Below the pieces are notes generated by a model, which worked only from the letters and a program-made list of their open reading frames with translations, ran no database searches and had not been told where the DNA came from. From positions 52,172 through 116,171 of the forward strand of contig JAGCCQ010000050.1 of NCBI GenBank assembly GCA_017651565.1: a DNA stretch of 64,000 nucleotides, written 5' to 3'. Below, one piece after another: positions 44,408-52,464 of this stretch. The first letter of the stretch is position 1. Each line of letters starts with the position of its first letter. The DNA is from Bacilli bacterium. Its GTDB lineage: Bacteria; Bacillota_I; Bacilli_A; RFN20; CAG-826. The position numbers were made by a program, and so were the translations under genes.

Positions 44408-45034
44408 ATGGAGAATATAAACAAAATATCTTTTACAACATATAAAATAGATCCAAGTATTCTAGAGATACCTATGGAGGAGATAAAGCAAGAGTTTGAT
44501 CTTGGAAAGTTCTCAAAAAAATATTTATTTAAAGTCCTGTATGTTGAGAAACAACTCAAAAATGGAGAATATATTGTTTATTTAGGACCTATAGCAAAAA
44601 CAAATATACCAATACTACGAGCAACAATACCATTTGAGATTATAAGAACTGATAAGATAATACCCAACTATACCTATGATAGAGAACTAACCAAACAGGA
44701 AAGATATACAGTTGACGAAAGAGTGTATAGAAGAATTGATCTAATTAATAAAAAGGCTCATAGAAAAATGACAAGCGATTGTTTTGTTTTAATTTATGGA
44801 TATTTTGTTAACACCTATAAGGATGTAAATGCTTTAACAAAAATTGAAAGAGGAATACAAGACTTTCATATATCAACGCAAGGTAGTGGTTGTTTTAATG
44901 TAACAAGCATTAAGACAACAAAGTGCTTTGTTACTAATAAGTGGGACAAAGTATGTAAATTATTATTTAAGGATGACAAAGTAGTAAATGAACCAGAGTT
45001 TAAGAAGTTACCAATAGGGTTTTTTAAAGATTAA
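44408..45034 (+). CDS. Hypothetical protein of cassette C
   Basis: 208 residues. ATG 44408 is chosen because GGGAGG lies just upstream and an earlier in-frame start would sit in the promoter. It is mixed alpha/beta with scattered Cys residues and no recognisable motif. It is transcribed from a host-type promoter with the HTH protein downstream, so early expression and a takeover or control role are possible. Confidence 0.6.
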   Translation: MENINKISFTTYKIDPSILEIPMEEIKQEFDLGKFSKKYLFKVLYVEKQLKNGEYIVYLGPIAKTNIPILRATIPFEIIRTDKIIPNYTYDRELTKQERYTVDERVYRRIDLINKKAHRKMTSDCFVLIYGYFVNTYKDVNALTKIERGIQDFHISTQGSGCFNVTSIKTTKCFVTNKWDKVCKLLFKDDKVVNEPEFKKLPIGFFKD

Positions 45035-45046
45035 GGAGGAAGATTT

Positions 45047-46180
45047 ATGGGAAGAACATTTTGGAGTAAGATGAATAGAAAAAGTAAAGATAAAAAAGAT
45101 AGTTATGAAATATCAAAGAAAACAAATATACCTGAAGAAAAAGTTGATGAAATATTAAACGGAGATCGAGAACTACCAAGCGATAAAGTTGATGTCTTTG
45201 TTAAAACATTAAAGGAGAATACGAAACTAGAAAGACAAGTTGAAGTTGAAAGAGCAAAGAAGTGGATACTAGAAACCGACCTAAAGGCTGTAAGAGAGTC
45301 ATATAACTTTAAGTCACAAAGAGAATTGTGTGGTTATGTTAAACTTGATAATGCAACAATAAATAGAATAGAGAATAAACACCTAGAACAAGTTACAGGT
45401 ACACCTTTAATTAAGTACTATGATTTCTTTCATAATGAACTTAATAAAAAAGTAGATAGTAAAAGGAAAGAGTATAAACCAAGAAGGAAAAAGAGAGTTG
45501 TTCCAACTATGTTGTATAAAGATAGTGAGACAAGTCCTTATGTTGTAGTTGAAAAAGTAAATAATGAAGAAACACGAAAAGACGAAATAATTAATTGGTA
45601 TGAGAACTTTAACTTTAAAAAGTATCTAACTGATAATAACCTAACAAGATCCGACCTTGCTTGTAGTTTGGGTTATTCTCCAAAGTCTATGGCTATGGTT
45701 TCAGGTTTAATAAATCACACAGTAAAACCACTAACAACAGGTAGTAAAGTTATTGAAAAAGCTTATGATTTCTTTAATACTAAAAATAAGGCTCAAAAGA
45801 GCCCCGTAGACGAAGAAAAGGTTGTTAAGGATAAATTAACCGACAAGAGTAAAAAAGTCGATTATGAGGAGGTTGTGGAGGTTAAGGATAGTAATATAAG
45901 TAAGTCTCCACTAATAATAGAAGAGAAACCTATGAATAAGTCACTTAAAGATCCAATTAATAACTATGTAAATGACTTACAAGAAGAACTTAAGAAAAGT
46001 GAAGAGATAATTAAAGAACTTAAAGAGGAAAACGCTAGAAAAGAAGAAATGTTAAAAGGTGTTGGAACTAATGATGTAGTCTTACAAGGTTATGTAAATA
46101 GAATTAAAGAACTTGAGAAACAACTATTCTATTATGAAAGACTAATAGATCTAATAGATAAAAATAAGAGTATCGCATAG
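45047..46180 (+). CDS. Multi-HTH DNA-binding protein with C-terminal coiled coil
   Basis: 377 residues, ATG after AAGGAGG. Three segments look like XRE-type helix-turn-helix units: about 20-55 (I-S-K-K-T-N-I-P-E-E-K-V), 85-118 and 195-235 (R-S-D-L-A-C-S-L-G-Y). A basic stretch lies at 145-155. Residues 300-370 form a coiled coil. It is likely a dimeric or oligomeric DNA-binding regulator or DNA organiser. It is the last gene before the replication region. Confidence 0.6.
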   Translation: MGRTFWSKMNRKSKDKKDSYEISKKTNIPEEKVDEILNGDRELPSDKVDVFVKTLKENTKLERQVEVERAKKWILETDLKAVRESYNFKSQRELCGYVKLDNATINRIENKHLEQVTGTPLIKYYDFFHNELNKKVDSKRKEYKPRRKKRVVPTMLYKDSETSPYVVVEKVNNEETRKDEIINWYENFNFKKYLTDNNLTRSDLACSLGYSPKSMAMVSGLINHTVKPLTTGSKVIEKAYDFFNTKNKAQKSPVDEEKVVKDKLTDKSKKVDYEEVVEVKDSNISKSPLIIEEKPMNKSLKDPINNYVNDLQEELKKSEEIIKELKEENARKEEMLKGVGTNDVVLQGYVNRIKELEKQLFYYERLIDLIDKNKSIA

Positions 46181-46195
46181 ATACTCTTTTTCTTT
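46166..46195 (+). terminator. Terminator of cassette C
   Basis: GAGTATC (46168-46174) and GATACTC (46180-46186) around a short loop, followed by T/C-rich DNA. The stem includes the stop codon of the HTH gene. Confidence 0.85.
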
Positions 46196-46433
46196 CTTTT
46201 TCTTTTGGGCGTAACTTTTTCTTTTTCTTTCTTTTTTAGGAAGTCTCATCCTTATTATATATATTAATATATTATACTCTCTATATTAATATATTTTAAT
46301 TTATTATAATTAATATATTTTAATTAATATAGAGTAAAATAGCAGTTTTTTTCGGCGTTGTCAAGACCTAAATGAAAAATAAAATAAATAATTTGTTTCG
46401 CCCTTATTTTATAAGGGTTTTGTAAAAAGTAGA

Positions 46434-46463
46434 AAGTTTCGGATAAATGTCTGAAACTTTTTT
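46434..46463 (+). terminator. Terminator before replication genes
   Basis: AAGTTTC / GAAACTT stem followed by six T; the T-run is part of the next motif. Confidence 0.7.
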
Positions 46464-46475
46464 CGTATAATGATT
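46458..46475 (+). promoter_or_regulatory. Early-type promoter motif, copy 1
   Basis: TTTTTTCGTATAATGATT just upstream of GGGAGG. The same T6-CGTATAAT core occurs at 52434 and 63866, each directly before an operon. Confidence 0.55.
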
Positions 46476-46488
46476 TGGGAGGAGTAAA

Positions 46489-46842
46489 ATGCTTAATGAG
46501 TTTAGTTTGCTAACAGTAAATTATGAAAAAGTCCTGGATCTTTTAAGACCTGTAAAAGATAAAGACGAAGTTATATCTAGAAGAAAAGAAATATCTAATC
46601 TTATTTTTGAGCGAGATATAGAGCCAAAAGAATTAGACTCTTTTAATATTTATTGGAATAGTCTATCCGATAAACTATTTGATATTAAGACTATAGACGA
46701 TTTTAATATAAATGTGTTTAGATTTCTTCAGTATATCTTAAGTGTTGAAGAAGAGTTTAAAGATCACGGGTTTAGTTTATTAGTTGTCTATTTTATTAAA
46801 CTTTGTGATACTTACCTATCACAGGTAGATAACTTCGTATAA
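46489..46842 (+). CDS. Hypothetical early protein
   Basis: 117 residues, ATG after GGGAGG. Helical with conserved-looking Asp/Glu residues; no family recognised. First gene of the replication operon. Confidence 0.6.
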   Translation: MLNEFSLLTVNYEKVLDLLRPVKDKDEVISRRKEISNLIFERDIEPKELDSFNIYWNSLSDKLFDIKTIDDFNINVFRFLQYILSVEEEFKDHGFSLLVVYFIKLCDTYLSQVDNFV

Positions 46843-46859
46843 TTAGTTAGGAGGTTAAT

Positions 46860-47000
46860 ATGGAAGGTGTAGTAAAAGATATTAAGACAATAACACTTGA
46901 GGACTTATACAATATCTATGAGAAGTATAAGAAGTATGCTCTAATTAAGATACTGCTTTCTGATTGTGAGGTGTCTTTTTATGACGAAGAAAGAGATTAA
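46860..47000 (+). CDS. Small hypothetical protein
   Basis: 46 residues, ATG after TTAGGAGG. Helical and charged. Its end overlaps the next gene by 20 nt. Identified from the start site and coding-like sequence, since it is short. Confidence 0.55.
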   Translation: MEGVVKDIKTITLEDLYNIYEKYKKYALIKILLSDCEVSFYDEERD

Positions 47001-47172
47001 GATCTTAAAGGAAGAGATTTTAAAGTATCTATGTGAGGACTTTAAAGGTAATCAAGCCATATTCAATAAACAATATGGGTGGCAAGTCTTTAATGGAACT
47101 GACTTAACTATGGTTATGGATAAAGTAGTAGGTGGTTTATATAGTGGGATGAAAAAGATAAATGGGAAATAG
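46981..47172 (+). CDS. Small hypothetical protein
   Basis: 63 residues; ATG 46981 after GAGGTG is preferred to GTG 46966. Lys/Glu-rich helical N-terminus; no family recognised. Confidence 0.55.
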   Translation: MTKKEIKILKEEILKYLCEDFKGNQAIFNKQYGWQVFNGTDLTMVMDKVVGGLYSGMKKINGK

Positions 47173-47180
47173 GAGGTATT

Positions 47181-47927
47181 ATGGAGGATAGAAGTCAATA
47201 TTTAAAAAGAAAACTAGATAATAAAACTAACCTTTATAATGGATCTATTCCTTGTCTTGAAAGACATAAGTCTATATATTTGGAGTTTGTAGAACAGTTT
47301 AAGCCAGCTGATTACTCTAACAGTACAATATTAGACTATTTTACAAAAGAAGATACTATTATTAGTAACTATGGTTTCTATGTTTTCTTTGTAGAGAACT
47401 TATCCGTTATCGAACTTAATAGTATTAAGATACACGCAATACATAACTTTGTGTGTAATTGGAATACTTATGATAAGTATATTTATGCTCTATGTCCTTC
47501 AGAGTTTAATCATATATCAGTTTCAACAATAGACGCAGATGATTTATATGTAAGACAGTTTGAAGAGAATATCCCTTATGAAATAAGATACTCTGATATT
47601 CAGTTTATAACATTTAAACATCACTCTAAAGATTATATGAAAGAGTTTTATAAGGATGTGTTAAGTTCTCATATAAGTAGTAGAAATAATGCTGGTTTAA
47701 TAACTATAATTTTATATACTAATAAAGAAAGTGATTATAACCGTAATAGTTATGATGGTGTAATTACTCTTTCTCGTATTTTAGTTAAGCATAATTTTAC
47801 GGAGAAGGTAAAAGATATAGAGCCAGAGGTTAAAAATAAAAAAATTGATAAACCTAAAGGAAAGACTACTAGTATACCTAGTTTTGTTGATCCAGCTTTA
47901 GATGATAAAGGAAGTGGTAGAAAGTGA
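47181..47927 (+). CDS. Hypothetical replication-module protein, possible helicase partner
   Basis: 248 residues, ATG after AGGAGG. Mixed alpha/beta with a Lys/Pro-rich C-terminal tail. No Walker motif is present. Its TGA stop overlaps the GTG start of the DnaB-like helicase by 4 nt, so both are made together. It could act as a helicase loader or accessory, an inference from coupling only. Confidence 0.5.
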   Translation: MEDRSQYLKRKLDNKTNLYNGSIPCLERHKSIYLEFVEQFKPADYSNSTILDYFTKEDTIISNYGFYVFFVENLSVIELNSIKIHAIHNFVCNWNTYDKYIYALCPSEFNHISVSTIDADDLYVRQFEENIPYEIRYSDIQFITFKHHSKDYMKEFYKDVLSSHISSRNNAGLITIILYTNKESDYNRNSYDGVITLSRILVKHNFTEKVKDIEPEVKNKKIDKPKGKTTSIPSFVDPALDDKGSGRK

Positions 47928-49339
47928 AAGAAGATAATACAACAGCAAGATTAAAAGATATTCTTTTCTCACTATCAGTTTCTAAAAATATAGAACTTAA
48001 AGATAGAGTTTTACCAATGCTATCTGACTTTAAATATCTAGATAATGAAGAAAAAGATTTATTAAAAGAGTATATAAAGTTAGCACAGGAAGTTAATGGG
48101 GTACCAACTGAAGGAACACTTCTTGCAAGAAATATAAATTATCAGGACTCACTTTTAATAAGAGAAGAGAGTTTAATAGACTTTGTAAATATATTCTTAT
48201 CTAATAAACAAACAATAAAAATGCACTCTTTAATTCATAAAGGGTTAGAAGATTATCAACAAGGTAAAATACCTTTTTCTAGGTTTGACGCTATAATGCA
48301 AGACGCACTAGTAGTTGGATCTCCTAGTAAAGTTGAAGAGAACCTTGAAAGTAATCTAGACTTAAGTTTCTATGAAAGTCTTGCAACAACAGAAAGAATA
48401 CAACAAGGAGTTAAGTTTGGTATTCAGTGTATAGATGAGTGTTATAGAGGACTATTACCTGGAGATATTCTAACTATTGCTGGTTATACAGGATCTATGA
48501 AGACAACTCTTGCTTCTAATTTGGTTTATAATGGTGCTACTCAAGGTAAGAATACTTTATATATTTCACTTGAGGTATCTAAAGAAGATCTAACAGAGGG
48601 GTTATTATCAAGACACTCAAGAAGTAATATGATGGACTCTGTTACAAGAAGTGATATAAAGAGATATGCTGTTGAAGAAAAAGATAATTATATGAAACTT
48701 GTTAATAGTTATTTAGAGTTACCTGGTAAAATTAGAATAATAGATGAAAGAGATATTACTACTTATTCAACATCTGCTTTTAATGAGATTATAGATATTG
48801 TTAATAAGGAAATGATAGAAAGAACAGGGCATAAGATAGATATTATTGTTTTAGATCACGCTCAACTTTTAAAGTTTAATGACTCAAAGTCTGCTGTAGA
48901 TAACCCATATCTAGTAGTAAATTATTATACTTCTTATTTTAGAGAGAAGGCAGCTAGAGAAGGTTATGCCGTTGTACTTGTATCCCAAACTTCAAGACAA
49001 GGTTATGAATATGCTTGTAAGCATAATGGGGAATATTTAGAGTCAGGTCTTGCAGAGGCTAATGAACTTGAAAGAGCAAGTACAGGAATAATAACAGTTT
49101 TTACAACTGAAAACGGAAAGAAATCTAATGAGATTACAATTCAATTAATTAAAAATAGATTTGGTAAAAGGATGATCGAACCAGAACAAGCCCCACTTTT
49201 TGCTGATTATTTTATGATTGGAACAGGTGTTTCTCTAGAGTCAGAAGATGTTAGTCCTGTATTTACGGATAATGATATTTATAAAATGGATGAAAAGGCA
49301 AGTTTAAATCTAGACGAAATACTTTTAAGTAATTTATAG
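47924..49339 (+). CDS. Replicative DNA helicase (DnaB-like)
   Basis: 471 residues, GTG start overlapping the previous stop. The RecA-like core has Walker A G-Y-T-G-S-M-K-T near 188-195, then a Tyr-Ile-Ser-Leu-Glu segment, and Walker B with I-V-L-D-H-A-Q near 305-311. The N-terminal 150 residues are a shorter helical domain. It unwinds DNA at the fork as a hexamer. Near-normal length for DnaB-type phage helicases. Confidence 0.9.
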   Translation: MKEDNTTARLKDILFSLSVSKNIELKDRVLPMLSDFKYLDNEEKDLLKEYIKLAQEVNGVPTEGTLLARNINYQDSLLIREESLIDFVNIFLSNKQTIKMHSLIHKGLEDYQQGKIPFSRFDAIMQDALVVGSPSKVEENLESNLDLSFYESLATTERIQQGVKFGIQCIDECYRGLLPGDILTIAGYTGSMKTTLASNLVYNGATQGKNTLYISLEVSKEDLTEGLLSRHSRSNMMDSVTRSDIKRYAVEEKDNYMKLVNSYLELPGKIRIIDERDITTYSTSAFNEIIDIVNKEMIERTGHKIDIIVLDHAQLLKFNDSKSAVDNPYLVVNYYTSYFREKAAREGYAVVLVSQTSRQGYEYACKHNGEYLESGLAEANELERASTGIITVFTTENGKKSNEITIQLIKNRFGKRMIEPEQAPLFADYFMIGTGVSLESEDVSPVFTDNDIYKMDEKASLNLDEILLSNL

Positions 49340-49347
49340 GAGGAATA

Positions 49348-50190
49348 ATGAAAGAGTTTAAAAGTTTTTTTAAAGAAGTAAAGGGAAATGAAGGAAGTAA
49401 ATGTAAGTATCCCACAAGGTTAGATACCTATGGGTGTGGTTGTCAGCACGATTGTAGTTATTGCTATGCTAAAAGTTTATTAGATTTTAGAAAACTATGG
49501 AACCCACTTGAGCCTAGTGTTGCAAATATTAAAAAGATTGAGAATAAAATAAAGAAGTTAGAAAAGGGAACTATTATAAGACTTGGTGGTATGACAGATT
49601 GTTTCCAACCACTAGAGAAAAAAGAAAAAGTAACTTATGAAACTATTAAGTTACTTAATAAGTATGGTATTGGTTATCTAATAGTTACTAAAAGCTCTAT
49701 TGTTGCAGATGACGAATATATAGAAATAATGGGTAAGAACCTAGCACATATTCAAGTAACTGTTACTTGTCTTGATGATGATCTATATAGAAAGTTAGAT
49801 TATGAAAAAGCAAGTCTTCCTAGTAAGAGAATAGAAGCCATAAAGAAGTTACAAGATAGTGGTTTTGATGTTGCTATAAGGTTAAGCCCACTAATTGAAG
49901 AATATATGGACTTTGAAAAACTAAATAATCTAGGAATTAATAAAGCTGTTGTTGAGTTTTTAAGAGTAAATACTTGGATCAAGAAGTGGTTTAATATTGA
50001 TTATTCAAAGCACACATTAAAAGAAAGTGGTTACTTACATTTACCACTTGAATATAAAAAGGAAATCTTAAGTAAAATAAAAATACCAAGTATAACTGTC
50101 TGTGAAGATGTAACAGAGCATTATGAATATTGGAGAGATAACTTTAACCCCAATAAAGAAGATTGTTGTGATTTAAGAAAAGGGGAATAA
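49348..50190 (+). CDS. SPL-like radical SAM protein
   Basis: 280 residues, ATG after AGGAGG. The motif Cys-Gln-His-Asp-Cys-Ser-Tyr-Cys near residues 32-39 is the 4Fe-4S binding C-x3-C-x2-C of radical SAM enzymes, in the form seen in spore photoproduct lyase relatives. Downstream are R-L-G-G-M-T-D-C-F-Q-P and further barrel segments. The substrate is unknown; in a replication operon it might repair or modify DNA. Confidence 0.85.
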   Translation: MKEFKSFFKEVKGNEGSKCKYPTRLDTYGCGCQHDCSYCYAKSLLDFRKLWNPLEPSVANIKKIENKIKKLEKGTIIRLGGMTDCFQPLEKKEKVTYETIKLLNKYGIGYLIVTKSSIVADDEYIEIMGKNLAHIQVTVTCLDDDLYRKLDYEKASLPSKRIEAIKKLQDSGFDVAIRLSPLIEEYMDFEKLNNLGINKAVVEFLRVNTWIKKWFNIDYSKHTLKESGYLHLPLEYKKEILSKIKIPSITVCEDVTEHYEYWRDNFNPNKEDCCDLRKGE

Positions 50191-50191
50191 A

Positions 50192-50458
50192 ATGAAAAAA
50201 TATATTGTATTTATACAGGATGAGTGGAATAATAACTACTTAATTGGTTTCTATGACGAACTAAATGAGGCTGTTCCAGAAGTTAATGAGTTTCTAGAGA
50301 CTTATAATACAAAGATAGATGAGTTAAAAGAGTATGTTAGTACATTTGGAACTTGTTTTGATACAGAAGTAGAAACACCAGACGAAAACTATATTATGAT
50401 TAGAGGGTTTAATTTAAGTGGTTATTTAGAGGGTAGCGATAATGGTGGAGATAACTAG
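50192..50458 (+). CDS. Hypothetical small acidic protein
   Basis: 88 residues, ATG one base after the radical SAM gene, with AAAAGGGGAATAA upstream. Acidic, no family recognised. Confidence 0.55.
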   Translation: MKKYIVFIQDEWNNNYLIGFYDELNEAVPEVNEFLETYNTKIDELKEYVSTFGTCFDTEVETPDENYIMIRGFNLSGYLEGSDNGGDN

Positions 50459-50546
50459 TTATTCATATAGGTATGACGATAATACTTTTATAACAGTTTA
50501 TTTTACCCATAGTGGAAATGGTTATTATAGTTTTGGTATAAGATAA
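50442..50546 (+). CDS. Small protein, KTSC-like
   Basis: 34 residues; ATG 50442 follows AGAGGG and overlaps the previous gene. The sequence has an S-Y-x-Y-D-x-x-T-x-I-T-V-x-F-x-x-x-G-x-Y-x-S pattern, the strand order of KTSC-type domains, though shorter. Weakly supported because of size. Confidence 0.4.
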   Translation: MVEITSYSYRYDDNTFITVYFTHSGNGYYSFGIR

Positions 50547-50569
50547 CGAGTAGGTTAGGAGGAATATTT

Positions 50570-50752
50570 ATGGAAGAGGAACAAACTGAAAAAAAGGTAT
50601 ACCCTAGAATCAAGAGGCATTTTATTGAGCTTTATAAAAAAGGAGATTTTATGGTTTTAGAGGTTACACCTTATTTAAGAAGAGTGGCATTTAAAAAGAA
50701 GCGTGTTAAAGAGAGTAAGATCTATGTAATACATTTGGAAGATTTAGAGTAA
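50570..50752 (+). CDS. Hypothetical small basic protein
   Basis: 60 residues, ATG after TTAGGAGG. Lys/Arg-rich, beta-prone; no family recognised. Possible nucleic-acid binding. Confidence 0.55.
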   Translation: MEEEQTEKKVYPRIKRHFIELYKKGDFMVLEVTPYLRRVAFKKKRVKESKIYVIHLEDLE

Positions 50753-50773
50753 ATTAGATGTGGAGGACTTAAA

Positions 50774-51070
50774 ATGAGAGAATATCAGATGGACCAGAAA
50801 AGTGTTCTAGAAAGACACGGTTGGAAAACTTTAAGTGATAATTATCTTAAATCTTTTAAGAAAGATCAACTAGTAGAAGTAATAAGGTGTTTAGAACATA
50901 ATTGGTATGGAAGCCTATGGGAAAGTAGTTTGCTTCAGCATAGATTAGAAAAGGTCTGTGGGTTTTTAGGAGAAAAAAATTATTCAACCAAAGAGATAAA
51001 TCGTATAATATCTGTAGAGGGGGAAAACCAGGGTTATGAACGAGACACTATTCAAACAAAATGTAGTTAA
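50774..51070 (+). CDS. Hypothetical protein before the primase-like gene
   Basis: 98 residues, ATG after GTGGAGG. Helical, mixed charge; overlaps the next gene by 35 nt. No family recognised. Confidence 0.55.
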   Translation: MREYQMDQKSVLERHGWKTLSDNYLKSFKKDQLVEVIRCLEHNWYGSLWESSLLQHRLEKVCGFLGEKNYSTKEINRIISVEGENQGYERDTIQTKCS

Positions 51071-51470
51071 TCAGTATGGTAGAGATAGGAAGATATTACA
51101 GGAATTATTAAAGAGATCAGGTAATCTTCCAAAACAAAATGGACTATTGTTTTGTCCGTTTCACGATAATTTTAATACACCAGCAGCTAAATACTATGAA
51201 GACGATAATGCAGAACACATTTGGTGTTTCTCTGAAAACAAGATGTATAGTCTTGCTGATTATTACACAAAGATTATGGGTGTTAGTTTAGAAGAGGTTT
51301 TTTCTAGTATATGGAATAGTTTATCAGATGGGGAAAGACAAAGTTATATTGATCTTTATGGAGAGTTTTCTTATGAGATTGTTGTTGATGATCTAGATCT
51401 TTATATGATGTTTAAAGAAAAGAAGATAGACTATTTAGAGTTACAAAAATTATTAGTCGAAAGAGAATAA
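51036..51470 (+). CDS. Primase-type zinc-binding protein without catalytic domain
   Basis: 144 residues; ATG 51036 within the end of the preceding gene. Residues about 39-73 have Cys-Pro-Phe-His and later Trp-Cys-Phe-Ser, as in the CHC2 zinc domain of DnaG-type primases, but the usual fourth ligand is missing (Ser in place of Cys or similar). No TOPRIM or other primase catalytic domain follows. It may bind template DNA or act with a catalytic partner coded elsewhere. Confidence 0.65.
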   Translation: MNETLFKQNVVNQYGRDRKILQELLKRSGNLPKQNGLLFCPFHDNFNTPAAKYYEDDNAEHIWCFSENKMYSLADYYTKIMGVSLEEVFSSIWNSLSDGERQSYIDLYGEFSYEIVVDDLDLYMMFKEKKIDYLELQKLLVERE

Positions 51471-51479
51471 GGAGAATAT

Positions 51480-52433
51480 ATGCAAGGTACTTACTATATA
51501 GGACAAACTCAAGTTTTAACATATAATCGTGGGTTTGTTTCTTTTGAAGAATTATCTAATAATGATACTATTGTTTATGTTAAAGATAATCAGTTGTTTT
51601 TTACAACTGATTTTAGTGTTGTGAAAACTGAAGAGGATATTTCTTTTCGTGTGTATGGTATAGGTAAGTCTTCAGTAGTAAGTAGTGCTTTAGATAACTT
51701 TCAAACGAGTATAAAGGTAAATGATACAAATAATGAGCCTTTAATATCAGTAGATACAAGTGTTACTAGTTTAGAGCAAATAGTAGTATCTGACTACTTA
51801 ACCTATGCGTATTTATTTTTAAACTATGCTGATATAGATCTAGATACATTTATGGTTAACTTTTCTAGGTATAATAACTCTGCTTTAGATGTAAATGCTT
51901 TTTACACTGCCTTAAATAAAATGACATTGTTATTAAAAGAAAGTTGTGATGGTTATCCACCATATTTTAGTTATGATAAAGAAAAAAGAGCAACTAATTT
52001 TTATAGTAAAGCTTTTTCTTTAGATGTTCCTTCTTTTATAAGATTATGTTTAAAAGATAATGGAAGTCTTTATAAGTTTTATAGGAGACTTGTTGAGTGT
52101 GGTGTAATATACACTAATACAAGAAATCAGGACTTACAGCATATATTCTGTAAGGACTTTACTTTAGGTCAGGCTCTTTTATTAGTACTTTCTCTAGTGG
52201 GGCATAACCCATCTATGTATCAAAAGAGGGTTTTTGATAAAGTAGCGAGGGCTGATGTTAATTATGATTTTATAACATTAGATAATAAGTCAGGTAATAA
52301 ATTAAAAGAAGGCGAAGAGGTTTCAGCACAAAGTGGTTATAATGTTAGATTAAAAGATAGTGCTAATATTATAACTTCCTTAAATATAAGTGGCGTGTCC
52401 TCTATATGTATTGTGCCCTGTTTAAATGATTAG
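51480..52433 (+). CDS. Freestanding, decayed intein-like protein (Hint + LAGLIDADG)
   Basis: 317 residues, ATG after AAGGAG. Residues 8-25 (G-Q-T-Q-V-L-T-Y-N-R-G-F-V-S-F-E-E-L) follow the first Hint block, but the Cys expected three residues before Gly8 is Tyr5. A later segment, R-L-C-L-K-D-N-G-S-L near 188-197, aligns with LAGLIDADG but has lost the acidic residue. L-G-Q-A-L-L-L-V-L-S-L-V-G near 224-236 fits the usual endonuclease-domain end. No His-Asn splice end. It lies between primase-like and polymerase genes. Confidence 0.6.
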   Translation: MQGTYYIGQTQVLTYNRGFVSFEELSNNDTIVYVKDNQLFFTTDFSVVKTEEDISFRVYGIGKSSVVSSALDNFQTSIKVNDTNNEPLISVDTSVTSLEQIVVSDYLTYAYLFLNYADIDLDTFMVNFSRYNNSALDVNAFYTALNKMTLLLKESCDGYPPYFSYDKEKRATNFYSKAFSLDVPSFIRLCLKDNGSLYKFYRRLVECGVIYTNTRNQDLQHIFCKDFTLGQALLLVLSLVGHNPSMYQKRVFDKVARADVNYDFITLDNKSGNKLKEGEEVSAQSGYNVRLKDSANIITSLNISGVSSICIVPCLND

Positions 52434-52453
52434 TTTTTTCGTATAATAGTATA
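52434..52453 (+). promoter_or_regulatory. Early-type promoter motif, copy 2 (polymerase)
   Basis: TTTTTTCGTATAATAGTATA just before AGGAGG of the polymerase gene. Confidence 0.55.
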
Positions 52454-52464
52454 GGAGGTAGATT

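Larger units (their letters stand above)
46196..46488 (+). other. AT-rich non-coding junction, candidate replication origin
   Basis: No gene is seen here. In order it holds pyrimidine tracts (46186-46237), an almost pure A/T stretch (46251-46340) with TTAATATATTTTAATT twice and an imperfect palindrome with TACTCT/AGAGTA ends, then two hairpins: CCCTTAT/ATAAGGG (46401-46417) and AAGTTTC/GAAACTT (46434-46459). The second runs into the early-type motif. The easily melted DNA between late and replication modules suits an origin, but no direct evidence exists. Confidence 0.4.
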
